Source of the DNA: Proteobacteria bacterium 005FR1
GTDB taxonomy: Bacteria > Pseudomonadota > Gammaproteobacteria > Pseudomonadales > Cellvibrionaceae
Assembly (NCBI GenBank): GCA_026192395.1
Contig: WACF01000001.1
Coordinates: 304,977-368,976, forward strand
Direction: 5' to 3'
Length of the DNA: 64,000 nt
The notes under the pieces are model-generated. The model was not told the DNA's origin, did no database searches, and was given only the letters and a program-made list of their open reading frames with translations. The number at the start of each line of letters is the position of its first letter. Within the stretch, counting starts at the first letter, position 1. Made by a program: the position numbers and the translations under genes. Positions 53,559 through 61,812 of the stretch are shown here, one piece after another.

Positions 53559-54049
53559 CACGTGATCGCCAAGCCTCGTTGTTGCGCTTCGTGCGAGAGC
53601 AGCCATCGTTTGCGAGGCAGTCCGCCGGCATAACCGGTCAGTTTGCCATTGGCGCCGATCACGCGATGGCAGGGCACGATGATGCCGATGGGGTTGCGGC
53701 CATTGGCCAGGCCGACTGCGCGCACCGCCTTTGGCGAACCAATTTTCTCGGCGATATCTCGATAGCTTGCTGTCACGCCGAACGGGATTTCCGTCAGGGC
53801 CTTCCAGACGCTTTTCTGAAAATGGGTTCCGCTCGCGCGTAATCGCAGAGTGAAGCTCTGCCGTTCGCCGGCAAAGTATTCACTGAGTTGTTCGATCGCT
53901 TCGCGGAAGGGACCGCTATCTCTTCTGCAATCCTTCGCCAAGCCGGACACCTTATCTTCCGCATCGGTGTGCAAAGCGGTCAGGCACTCCCCATCGCTGA
54001 TCAGCAGCAGGGAATCGATGGGGCTTTCCATGATTGCGTAGTAAGACAT
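53558..54049 (-). CDS. ogt: Methylated-DNA-protein-cysteine methyltransferase
   Basis: A 163-residue suicide repair protein that removes O6-methyl from guanine to C127 in IVPCHRVIG. Preceding motifs FQKSVWKALTEIPFGVTASYRDIAEKIG and AVRAVGLANGRNPI are present as in Ogt, and the C-terminal KLTGYAGGLPRKRWLLSHE follows. Start ATG 54049 is 5 bp after the stop of the Ada-AlkA gene, so it is the second gene of a repair operon. Confidence 0.96.
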   Translation of the reverse strand: MSYYAIMESPIDSLLLISDGECLTALHTDAEDKVSGLAKDCRRDSGPFREAIEQLSEYFAGERQSFTLRLRASGTHFQKSVWKALTEIPFGVTASYRDIAEKIGSPKAVRAVGLANGRNPIGIIVPCHRVIGANGKLTGYAGGLPRKRWLLSHEAQQRGLAIT

Positions 54050-54054
54050 GGCAG

Positions 54055-55518
54055 TTATCCTCCCGAAGTCAAATGCTGCCAAAGATGTATTGCGCCGTAA
54101 GAACGCCACGGTTGCCAGGCTGTAGTCCGCTCCAGAACCTTGCGTGGTTTGTCGACACCAAGCGCGCGCATCAGGCCCAGGTCAGATGAGGGCAGGGCAT
54201 TGGGGTCGCCCAGGGCGCGCATGGCGACGTACTGGGCTGTCCAGGGTCCGATACCGGGAAAGCCCAGCAACTGCGTCAGCGTGTCGTCCCGGTTGCCGGT
54301 GGACAGGTCAAGTACACCCTGGCTCACGGCACTTGCGATCCGGTGAATGGTGGTCGCGCGGCGCTCGGTCAATCCCAGCCCGATAATCTCCTGCAGCGAC
54401 GCACTGGCAATGGCGCCGGCCTGAGGCCCGCTGCGGTCCAGGCCTTCGAAGGGCGTGGCGACGGCCTCGCCGAAAGCTGCCACAAAACGGCCGTAGAGCG
54501 TGCTCGCGGCTTTGACACTGACCTGCTGACCGAGAATGGCCCGCAGGCAAAGCTCAAAGCCATCCATTGTTCCCGGCACCCGCAGCCCAGGTCGCGCTGA
54601 CACCAATGTCGCGAGCAGTTCGTCACGCTGTAAGTGGCTGTCGATCGCGACTGGGCTTGCATTGAGATCGAACAGCGCACGCAGCCGCGCCTGCAACTTT
54701 GTCAATGCGGGCAGGAGCGAGAAAGAAACCTCCACCCGCAGCTGGCTTGAAGAATGGTCGTCTTCCGCGGCGATCCAGCCGCTGCACTCGCCCAGTTTGA
54801 TTGCCCGCAGGTAGCGCCTATTTTCCCATCGCTCCACCCGCGAGTTGCCACGGCTCGCGAGGAACGACCCCAACGCATCCCAGGCAAAAGGCGGGCGATA
54901 GCCGAGTCGCAAGGTGAAGGACTCTGGCGATCCGCCGGGCTTTCCCCGGCGCAGCTCCGAAGGCTTCAGCTGGTAGTGGCGGCGGAAGGCATGATTGAAG
55001 CGGCGCAGACTGGAGAAACCGCTGGCAAAGGCCACGTCGATGATCTTCAGATCCGTATCGCTCAGCAGTTGCTTGCCGAGATGCAGACGGTGAGTGAGCG
55101 CCAGTGCCATCGGACTGACCCCGAACTCCGCTTCCACAACGCGTCGCAGTTGCCGTGAGCTCAGCTGAAACTCCGCGGCCAGTGCTTCCAGGTTCCCCTC
55201 CGCGAGCGCGCCCGCCCTGATTCGTTCCGCCGCCTGCTGAGCCACTCGGTGCACCGCATCCATATTGCTGCTGCCGGGAGCCAGTTCGGGGCGGCAGCGC
55301 AGACAGGGACGGTAGCCCGCCTGTTCGGCACTGGCGGCGCTCGGAAAAAAGCTGCAGTTCTCCGGCCGTGGTAGTCGCACCCGGCATACCGGGCGGCAAT
55401 AAATCCCCGTGCTCGACACCCCGACGTAGAAGAAGCCATCAAAGCGGGCATCGCGGGCCCGAATGGCCGCGTAGCATTGGGCGTGGTCGAGAGGAGCATG
55501 GTCGAGAGAAGCGTTCAT
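54055..55518 (-). CDS. Ada regulatory domain-AraC-AlkA fusion, adaptive alkylation response
   Basis: A 487-residue fusion. Residues 12-85 form the Ada metal-binding domain with C41, C45, C72 and C75 (phosphotriester methyl acceptor). Residues 90-195 are an AraC helix-turn-helix (FQLSSRQLRRVVEAEFG, then FASGFSSLRRFNHAFRRHY). Residues 205-310 are the AlkA N-domain and 320-485 the HhH-GPD glycosylase (LGFPGIGPWTAQYVAMRAL, with the catalytic Asp in SSDLGL). It senses alkylated DNA, activates transcription and removes 3-methyladenine. The Ogt gene supplies the methyltransferase half missing here. Confidence 0.95.
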   Translation of the reverse strand: MNASLDHAPLDHAQCYAAIRARDARFDGFFYVGVSSTGIYCRPVCRVRLPRPENCSFFPSAASAEQAGYRPCLRCRPELAPGSSNMDAVHRVAQQAAERIRAGALAEGNLEALAAEFQLSSRQLRRVVEAEFGVSPMALALTHRLHLGKQLLSDTDLKIIDVAFASGFSSLRRFNHAFRRHYQLKPSELRRGKPGGSPESFTLRLGYRPPFAWDALGSFLASRGNSRVERWENRRYLRAIKLGECSGWIAAEDDHSSSQLRVEVSFSLLPALTKLQARLRALFDLNASPVAIDSHLQRDELLATLVSARPGLRVPGTMDGFELCLRAILGQQVSVKAASTLYGRFVAAFGEAVATPFEGLDRSGPQAGAIASASLQEIIGLGLTERRATTIHRIASAVSQGVLDLSTGNRDDTLTQLLGFPGIGPWTAQYVAMRALGDPNALPSSDLGLMRALGVDKPRKVLERTTAWQPWRSYGAIHLWQHLTSGG

Positions 55519-55600
55519 CGGGCCATTCTAACGGGACAGCCGGAAAATGGATCGCCATTTTCGGACATGATGTTGAAGGTGGTATGGCCGGAACCGTTCT

Positions 55601-56104
55601 TCAGTCGGCCGCGATGCGCCGCCAGGACTCGAGCTTGGCAGAGTAGGGGATCGATGCATTGGCCGGACTGGTGGAAGGCAGGCGAACGGCGGGGATGCTC
55701 GCCAGGTCTTCGGGCAGTTGAGGCAATACGTAGCGCTGGTAACTCTGTTCCGCCTTCGCGCCATTGAAGTAGATGATGCGGATGGCGGGATGAGCGCGCA
55801 GGAAACACGAGAAGTCGTTGGTCACCACCGATGACTCCACGATATCGGAATCGAGGCTGCCGGAACGAAAGCAGGCCTTCATCACATCCCAGAGCGCGAC
55901 GCGCGATTCGCTCAGTTCGTGGCAACGGCTGGCATAGGGAAGGTCGGCGGGAAAGCCGAGGACCGTGGCGATGATCGGCCAGAAGTTGTTGCGCGGATGA
56001 CCGTAATACTGATGGGCCTGGAGCGAGGCCTTTCCCGGCATCGAACCGAGGATCAGTTTTTCCGCCTTGGCTGTGGCGATGGGAGGAAAACTTTCAACAT
56101 GCAT
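55601..56104 (-). CDS. Hypoxanthine-DNA glycosylase (UDG superfamily family 6)
   Basis: A 167-residue enzyme of the UDG fold. The start SFPPIATAKAEKLILGSMPGKASLQAHQYYGHPRNNFWPI matches DNA-deoxyinosine glycosylases (HDG), with GSMPG as motif I and YYGHPRNNFW as the signature. The C-terminus has RLPSTSPANA, the second loop. It removes hypoxanthine or deaminated bases. It is 82 bp from the Ada fusion on the same strand. Confidence 0.93.
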   Translation of the reverse strand: MHVESFPPIATAKAEKLILGSMPGKASLQAHQYYGHPRNNFWPIIATVLGFPADLPYASRCHELSESRVALWDVMKACFRSGSLDSDIVESSVVTNDFSCFLRAHPAIRIIYFNGAKAEQSYQRYVLPQLPEDLASIPAVRLPSTSPANASIPYSAKLESWRRIAAD

Positions 56105-56116
56105 CGTCGGTTTTTG

Positions 56117-56662
56117 CTACTTGTGCTCAGGAGGGCGAAGGCTCTGCAGCTTGTCTATCCGCTCGTCATCTGCGCCCAGATAATGAATGAGGACGGCGCT
56201 GACCCGATCCACGTTCAGCGTGCCGGCCGCCTGCATGGCTTCCAGATCGGCCCAGTCCTGGGTCCGGTTGAAAAAGGCCTTGAGCACCGCCAGATCACCG
56301 CAGGCCAGGAAGGGAACCGAGTGTCCCATGAACTGTTCCAGGCGAACTCGTCGCGCCGCCTGTTCGTGGAAGTCGGTGGTGTTCAGAAACACATCCACCG
56401 GCGTTTGCTCCCACCAGAGGCGGACCTGGCCTTCTTTCTGCAATTCGCGCCGCTGTTTCAGCGTTGCGCTGACTTCCTGCGGCAGGGCCGCAAACACCGT
56501 TTCGCAGTGATCGCTGCCGACGAAGATGTTGATGTCGATGTCGATAGTGCCCCGTGCACGCTGGGTGCACCAGGCAAGCGCCAGTGCGCCACCGAAGGCG
56601 TGGGGCAGGCCGGCGGCGGCGAGGCGCTGATGAAGCGCAACGATTTTCTCCGGCAGGTTCAC
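56117..56662 (-). CDS. Nucleotidyltransferase-like protein (possible toxin)
   Basis: A 181-residue protein with a polymerase-beta-type nucleotidyltransferase core: FGGALALAWCTQRARGTIDIDINIFVG with the two acidic residues of the GG...DxD motif, then VDVFLNTTDFHEQAARRV, and LAVLKAFFNRTQDWADLEAM in the place where AbiEii-like toxins have a lysine/aspartate motif. Its start overlaps the HTH gene stop by 4 bp (ATGA). The pair looks like a toxin-antitoxin module of the AbiE/MNT type, which is an inference. Confidence 0.82.
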   Translation of the reverse strand: MNLPEKIVALHQRLAAAGLPHAFGGALALAWCTQRARGTIDIDINIFVGSDHCETVFAALPQEVSATLKQRRELQKEGQVRLWWEQTPVDVFLNTTDFHEQAARRVRLEQFMGHSVPFLACGDLAVLKAFFNRTQDWADLEAMQAAGTLNVDRVSAVLIHYLGADDERIDKLQSLRPPEHK

Positions 56663-57021
56663 TTCTTGTAGCCGAATCGGGGCAGGTCGAGGGTGGAGCT
56701 ATGGCGAGCCGGAAATTGACCTGCCAGGATCAGCGCCTGCTCCAGTTCTTCGCCGCGGTTCAGGCCTTCGGCGCGACGGATTCGCGGTGACAGCTCGATA
56801 TCCACCGCCTGATCACAGGCATCCAGAAGCCGCAGAAACGTGGCGACTGAGGGTACTTTGCTGCCCTTCTCATAGGCGAGCACGGTGGCGTGAGAGGTGC
56901 CAGCCCGGCTGGCCAACTGGCGCAGGGACAGACCTGCACGCGCGCGCGCGGCAGCAAGGATGGCTCCCACCGGGAGCGGCGATTGTTCAGCGATGCTGGC
57001 AGTGGCTTTCATGGTCTCCAT
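56659..57021 (-). CDS. XRE-family HTH protein (possible antitoxin)
   Basis: A 120-residue DNA-binding protein. The XRE helix-turn-helix is at residues 18-75 (VGAILAAARARAGLSLRQLASRAGTSHATVLAYEKGSKVPSVATFLRLL in pieces). The C-terminal 45 residues (IELSPRIRRAEGLNRGEELEQALILAGQFP) are basic/acidic and could contact a partner. It is upstream of and overlaps the nucleotidyltransferase gene, the usual antitoxin-first order. ATG 57021 or ATG 57012 may start it; neither has an ideal ribosome site. Confidence 0.8.
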   Translation of the reverse strand: METMKATASIAEQSPLPVGAILAAARARAGLSLRQLASRAGTSHATVLAYEKGSKVPSVATFLRLLDACDQAVDIELSPRIRRAEGLNRGEELEQALILAGQFPARHSSTLDLPRFGYKK

Positions 57022-57143
57022 GGTATCCAAACGGATACCGGCTTGCCAGCCCCTCAGGTGCCACATCAGCTCTGCGCGGTCCTCGGCCTGGAGAGTGGAG
57101 AGGGATTTGCAAAGCAGCAGCTGGCACGCTAACGAAGGTGGCT

Positions 57144-57791
57144 ATGAACAAGAGGTTTCAGTTTCCAGCGGTGTTATACAAGGCTTTTCGCAGCCGCGGC
57201 CACGCGGAAATGTTTCGCCGGGGCTCAATCCGCTTTTCCACCCTGGAGTACTACCGGCAGACTGCCGACGGCGCACGCTCGGATCAGACCGAAGGCATCG
57301 GCGTCATCCATCGCGATGCCGAGCCCAACAGGCCCTCGGCTGCGGAACGGGTCGAGTGCACACCGGGCGGAATCGAAAAACTGCGCATCGAGGCGCCCGA
57401 TCGCGAGTGTTTCGTCTGCTGTTTCTCGCTGGCGGATCAGAGCGGAATCGACCAGCTGCCGAGCCGGTTCGGTCGCTTTTACGTTGAGGTCCGGTCGCCG
57501 GAAACGCTGTTTTACCAGCTCCGCGATGCGATCAGGCGCGACCGGGCGCTGGCTGAAAACCCGCCCGCGCTCGAGGCGGGAGCGGTACGCTATGACAAGG
57601 GACGGTACGTCGGCGCATTGACGGACCCCGAAGAGATTCGCAGCCTTCCCTGGCTGCAAAAACCGGCCTTTTACGCTGCGGAAAATGAATATCGCCTTCA
57701 CTTTCACTGCCGCGGCACAGGTCTTTCGAGTCACAGTCATATTGTTCACGTCGGGCAGCAGCTGCACTACTGCCGATTGCTGGAGCGGTAG
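57144..57791 (+). CDS. Unknown protein divergent from the HTH/nucleotidyltransferase pair
   Basis: A 215-residue soluble protein I do not recognise with confidence. The beginning (FPAVLYKAFRSRGHAEMFRRGSIRFSTLEYYRQTADGARSDQTEG) recalls DUF2971-type proteins in the way a basic N-terminal region meets FSTLEYYR and an R-x-D-x-x-E motif. Aromatic and His residues cluster at the end (FYAAENEYRLHFHCRG). GAAGGTGG precedes the ATG at 57144. It is divergent from the HTH gene by 122 bp. Confidence 0.78.
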   Translation: MNKRFQFPAVLYKAFRSRGHAEMFRRGSIRFSTLEYYRQTADGARSDQTEGIGVIHRDAEPNRPSAAERVECTPGGIEKLRIEAPDRECFVCCFSLADQSGIDQLPSRFGRFYVEVRSPETLFYQLRDAIRRDRALAENPPALEAGAVRYDKGRYVGALTDPEEIRSLPWLQKPAFYAAENEYRLHFHCRGTGLSSHSHIVHVGQQLHYCRLLER

Positions 57792-57895
57792 CCCACGCGG
57801 GAGCCAACAACCAGCAAGGCTCGATCGCTTATACTCATTGGCGAGCTGCAACCACTCGCAAGCCGTGTGGAATTTCTCGTAAGGGACTGCAAAGC

Positions 57896-58420
57896 ATGGA
57901 AAACAAACTGGCATCAGTAAGCGACGCATCCTCTCTGTCCCGCTATTACACCCATAACGTGGCGCACCTGGCGCCTTGGGAGCCACGGCGCAGTCCCGGT
58001 TTTCACGCACCGGGCGCCTGGGCGGAGCGGCTCAAGTTCCGCGAACAGGAGCAGCGGGAAGGCCGTGGCTTCTACTTTCTCACCTATGACGATGCCCACG
58101 AGGCCATCATCGCTACCTGCTCGCTGACTGGCATTGCGCGCGGACCGCTGGAGGCCGGCTACATGGGCTATTCAGTGGATCGCGATTACCAGGGTCAGGG
58201 CGTGATGAAGCAGCTCTGCCTGCACGTGATCGACTATGCCTTCAACGCACTGCAGCTGCACCGGATCATGGCCAATTACATGCCCGACAACGAGCGCTCC
58301 GGCAATCTTCTCAAGCGGCTGGGCTTCGAGCGGGAGGGCTATGCGAAACAGTACCTGCAAATCAATGGTCGCTGGGAGGACCATGTCTTGACGGCGCTGA
58401 TCAACCCGCGGGATCTCTGA
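57896..58420 (+). CDS. RimJ-like GNAT N-acetyltransferase
   Basis: A 174-residue acetyltransferase of the RimJ/RimL branch. Seen: YTHNVAHLAPWEPRR at the N-terminus (RimJ-like), AGYMGYSVDRDYQGQGVMKQL with the acetyl-CoA loop Q-G-Q-G, and RSGNLLKRLGFEREGYAKQYLQINGRWEDHV. RimJ acetylates ribosomal protein S5. The similarity is close enough to suggest that function without proof. AAGGGA precedes the ATG. Confidence 0.9.
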   Translation: MENKLASVSDASSLSRYYTHNVAHLAPWEPRRSPGFHAPGAWAERLKFREQEQREGRGFYFLTYDDAHEAIIATCSLTGIARGPLEAGYMGYSVDRDYQGQGVMKQLCLHVIDYAFNALQLHRIMANYMPDNERSGNLLKRLGFEREGYAKQYLQINGRWEDHVLTALINPRDL

Positions 58421-58525
58421 ATGCTTACCTAGCCTGAATCCGCGTCGCCTGAATCAGCGCCATTCAGCTGCTATTCAGTTTGGCCCTGCTTAACTGCTCT
58501 CATGGACAGAAGCGGGGTATGCATC

Positions 58526-59884
58526 ATGAAAAACCGACGGTTCTCATCGATCGCGGCGTTGCTGGCGGCGCTGCTCATCATCATCTCCGCACCGGCTTTG
58601 GCGGCGGATTCGGACGAAACCATCGTTTCCGATGCTGAACTCGACCAGCTGCTGGCACCCGTAGCCCTCTATCCCGACAGCGTCCTGTCCCATCTTCTGA
58701 TTGCCTCCACCTATCCCCTCGAAGTGGTCCTCGCCGAACGCTGGACCCGCGAAAATCCGGACGTTGAGGCCGAAGACGCGCTCGAGGCGGTGGAGGACGA
58801 AGACTGGGACCCCAGCGTCAAGGCGCTGATCGCTTTTCCCGATCTCTTGCAGCGCATGAGCGAGGACCTGGACTGGACTGAGTCGCTCGGTGAGGCCTTT
58901 CTCGCGGATGAAGAGCGGGTACTCGACCGGGTACAGATACTCCGTCAGAAGGCCTACGACGCGGGCAGTCTGGAAGAGATGGAACATCTCGCCGTCAGCC
59001 GCAAGGAAAAGCACATCGTCATCGAGCCGGTCGTGCGGGAAGTCATTTATATTCCCTACTACGACACCCGCGTGGTTTACGGCCCCTGGTGGTGGTCCGA
59101 TTATCCGCCCCATTACTGGCACCATCACCATCATCACTACGATCACCACCGCCACGTGCGCAGCGTTCACTGGGGACCGCGGGTGAGCATTTCGTGGCAC
59201 TTCTTCTTCAGCGGTTTCCACTGGCATGACCGTCGATTGGTGGTGATCGATCACGATTACTACTGGCACCATCGACATCACCATCGGTTCTGGCGCGCCG
59301 ATCAGGTTGCTCGCTATCGCGACGCCCACTACTGGCGCCACGATCCTTACCATCGTCGCGGCGTCCATTACCGAAATCCGCGCACTCGCGACTATTTCGA
59401 ACGCCGTCACCGCGAACGGGGCGATTACGATCGCCGGCACGACAATGTCCGAAGTCATCTGAAACAGCGTGAGCAAAGGGCGGGAAGCGAATCGAGGCTG
59501 TATCGGGCAGCGCCCTCCGTTGATCGTAACGGGGCGATAAGACGGGACAGTCGAGAGCTGACACCCAGTCGTGGCGCTGAACGATTCTCCAGCGACAATC
59601 GCGAACGCGCCGCCGAATATGCCCGTGAACACAAAGAGCGCAGCACGCGCGTTTTACGGCAATCGGAGGATGCTCGCCGCCAATCCATCGAGCGCCGGGC
59701 GAGCGACCGTCCTGCCGTCCAGCAGCGCTCCCGTCCAACGCCTGATGCGCAACTGCGTCAGCCGCAACAACGCGAGCTGCGGCGATCGCCCGAGCGCGTC
59801 CGCAGCCCGGCGCAGTCGACTCGCGAGTTCAGAGGCGAAAGGCGCTCGCAGCTGAAGGCGCGCTCTCACGTGAATCCACGATGA
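58526..59884 (+). CDS. DUF3300 exported His-rich protein
   Basis: A 452-residue protein: signal peptide ending at ALA-AD (about 27), then the DUF3300 domain (30-190) with LDQLLAPVALYPDSVLSHLLIASTYPLEVVLAERW. Then a run of WWWSDYPPHYW followed by many His (a HHHHHHYDHHRH run at about 200-212), a second His/Arg/Tyr-rich stretch, and a long Arg/Glu/Gln-rich low-complexity tail. The His run may bind metals. The function of DUF3300 is unknown. ATG 58526 is chosen to begin the signal peptide. Confidence 0.9.
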   Translation: MKNRRFSSIAALLAALLIIISAPALAADSDETIVSDAELDQLLAPVALYPDSVLSHLLIASTYPLEVVLAERWTRENPDVEAEDALEAVEDEDWDPSVKALIAFPDLLQRMSEDLDWTESLGEAFLADEERVLDRVQILRQKAYDAGSLEEMEHLAVSRKEKHIVIEPVVREVIYIPYYDTRVVYGPWWWSDYPPHYWHHHHHHYDHHRHVRSVHWGPRVSISWHFFFSGFHWHDRRLVVIDHDYYWHHRHHHRFWRADQVARYRDAHYWRHDPYHRRGVHYRNPRTRDYFERRHRERGDYDRRHDNVRSHLKQREQRAGSESRLYRAAPSVDRNGAIRRDSRELTPSRGAERFSSDNRERAAEYAREHKERSTRVLRQSEDARRQSIERRASDRPAVQQRSRPTPDAQLRQPQQRELRRSPERVRSPAQSTREFRGERRSQLKARSHVNPR

Positions 59885-59915
59885 CAAACAATCTTGTAAA
59901 CCAGGGAACGAGAAA

Positions 59916-60518
59916 ATGAGAAAACTGCTCACCACCTCTGTCGCTTTGAGCACGCTGCTGGTCCTGACCGGACCCGCCTTCGCCGAAATCTACGATTTCG
60001 CTATCGAAGGGTCGCTTGGCAAGTCTGATCAAACCAATTCGATCGACGGCTTCGATGCCATTGGCGGATACGGCGATTCGAAAGCATTCCGCGGTCTGTT
60101 CGCGATTAACAGCGCCATGCATCTCGAGCTCGGCTATACCGACTTCGGAACTGCCGAGGACAGCAGCGTCGACGCCTTCGGTGACCTGCTGAATGACTAT
60201 CTCGACACCACGGCTGCACAGGTGGGCATTCGCGGCACAATTCCGCTGGGTAAAAAACTGGCGCTGATGGGCCGTGCAGGGGTCGCCCTGTGGGAGCTGG
60301 ACTACCGGCAAACCGACAGCGCCTTCCCCGGTGAAGTCTACCGCGACGCCGACGAGGGCTCTGATCCGTATTTCGGCGCCGGCTTGCAGCTGCGCTTACA
60401 AGACAACCTGCGGCTCGGTGTGGAATACAACGTTCTCGATTTCACCGCGAAACTCGGCGACGCCTCGACGGATCAGGAAATCTCCAGCTTCGCCGTCTCG
60501 CTCGGCTACGCCTTCTGA
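59916..60518 (+). CDS. Outer-membrane beta-barrel protein
   Basis: A 200-residue protein with signal peptide (1-23, PAFA-EI) and an eight-stranded barrel of the OmpA-like/OmpW size: YDFAIEGSLGKSDQTNS, AMHLELGYTDFGT, AAQVGIRGTIPLGKKLALMGRAGVALW, DPYFGAGLQLRLQDNLRLGVEYNVLDF and the terminal SSFAVSLGYAF with the final Phe. It follows the DUF3300 gene by 31 bp and may be cotranscribed. Confidence 0.9.
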   Translation: MRKLLTTSVALSTLLVLTGPAFAEIYDFAIEGSLGKSDQTNSIDGFDAIGGYGDSKAFRGLFAINSAMHLELGYTDFGTAEDSSVDAFGDLLNDYLDTTAAQVGIRGTIPLGKKLALMGRAGVALWELDYRQTDSAFPGEVYRDADEGSDPYFGAGLQLRLQDNLRLGVEYNVLDFTAKLGDASTDQEISSFAVSLGYAF

Positions 60519-60604
60519 GTGAACCTCCAGTCCGAATCCGTTGCGATCATTCCGTTCCGAGCGTTGTCACAAAGCATCACACAGGTCGGAACAATGGGTG
60601 AGGC

Positions 60605-60841
60605 ATGACTGCGGGGACGGGTTATCTGATCGGGCTCGTATTGGCGCTGGTGTTGTATGTTGCCGTGTGGGTAATGGAACGGGACTACTACAAGCGCCGA
60701 CACGAGCTGATAAGAAAGAAAATGGACAAGCTCGAAGAATCCAAGGGGCGCGGCAGCGCCACCGTGGAGAACAGCACCGGAAACAGAGTACTGGGCAAAT
60801 CCGAAAGCAGGGTAAGTAAGATCAGTCGCATTCAGCGATGA
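60605..60841 (+). CDS. Small single-helix membrane protein
   Basis: A 78-residue peptide: one helix YLIGLVLALVLYVAVWVM near the N-terminus, then a basic tail (ERDYYKRRHELIRKKMDKLEESKGRGS). GTGAGG before the ATG is a usable ribosome site. Its 3' end overlaps the convergent cmoB gene by 20 bp. No family recognised. It is an open prediction. Confidence 0.5.
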   Translation: MTAGTGYLIGLVLALVLYVAVWVMERDYYKRRHELIRKKMDKLEESKGRGSATVENSTGNRVLGKSESRVSKISRIQR

Positions 60842-61796
60842 AAATGGCGCGCCGGGGCGCGGGATAGCCCTCAACGGTTTTGTTCGGATCGGCGGGATCG
60901 AGAAAATTCGCCAGCGAATGGAAAGTCATCCACTCCGTTGCCCGCTGCTCTTCCGTACTGGTCTGATTGACATCCACCACGCGCGGATTGCGAAAGCCCA
61001 CCTTTGCCAGCCATATCAGAAGGTTGTCGGGACTGGGGATGAACCACACGTTGTTCATCATCGCGTAGCGGCCCGCGGGAACCAGTACCGCGTTCTCGTC
61101 ACCTTCGATTACCAGTGTTTCCAGAACCAGTTGCCCGCCAGGACGCAACATCGCTTTCAGCTGCCGCAGGTGATCGATGGGTGAATGTCGGTGGTAGAGC
61201 ACGCCCATGGAAAATACGGAGTCGAACACCGGCAGCGCTTCGCCCACACCCTCCAGCGTGGTGGGCAGTACATCCACCGGAGCGGCTCCGACGAAGTGCT
61301 TCACCATGTAGAACTGCACCACGAAACGCGGTGAGGGATCGATGCCGATCACCCGGCGCGCGCCTTCCCCGAGCATGCGCCAGCAGTGATAGCCGTTGCC
61401 GCAACCCACGTCCAAAACCAGTCTGTCCTTCAGTGGGGCGATATGTGGCAGCAGCCGCTCCCACTTCCAATCGGAACGCCATTCCGTATCAATGAATGTA
61501 CCGTGGATGTCGAAGGGCCCTTTCCGCCAGGGAATCAGGATGCGAAGCAGGTTATCGATTTCCGCGCGGGTTTCCGGGTTGGTATCTTCGGGGCGACCGA
61601 GAGCGACTCTGTCTTTCAGCTCGACAGCGGAAGCTCGCACTTGCGGTAATCGTTCCAGCGCACTTTGCCACTTCGGCAAGTCGCCATAGCGTTGCTGACT
61701 CAGACCGGTATCGATCATGTCCGGGAGGAGGGGAATCCAGGCTTCCAGCGCTGTATTGCGCAGGTCTGCTTCGAGGTGACGGAAATAATCTTTCAT
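60822..61796 (-). CDS. cmoB: tRNA U34 carboxymethyltransferase CmoB
   Basis: A 324-residue SAM-type enzyme that transfers the carboxymethyl group of carboxy-S-adenosylmethionine to hydroxyuridine at tRNA position 34, making cmo5U. The Rossmann motif is VLDVGCGNGYHCWRML, the CmoB-specific YPARKGP-like PWRKGPFDIHGTFIDTEWRSDWKW precedes it, and the motif GVLYHRHSPIDHLRQLK is in the CmoB form. Length matches E. coli CmoB. It is directly after cmoA, 16 bp away. Confidence 0.97.
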   Translation of the reverse strand: MKDYFRHLEADLRNTALEAWIPLLPDMIDTGLSQQRYGDLPKWQSALERLPQVRASAVELKDRVALGRPEDTNPETRAEIDNLLRILIPWRKGPFDIHGTFIDTEWRSDWKWERLLPHIAPLKDRLVLDVGCGNGYHCWRMLGEGARRVIGIDPSPRFVVQFYMVKHFVGAAPVDVLPTTLEGVGEALPVFDSVFSMGVLYHRHSPIDHLRQLKAMLRPGGQLVLETLVIEGDENAVLVPAGRYAMMNNVWFIPSPDNLLIWLAKVGFRNPRVVDVNQTSTEEQRATEWMTFHSLANFLDPADPNKTVEGYPAPRRAIFIAECD

Positions 61797-61812
61797 TATT
61801 TATTAGAGAGCA

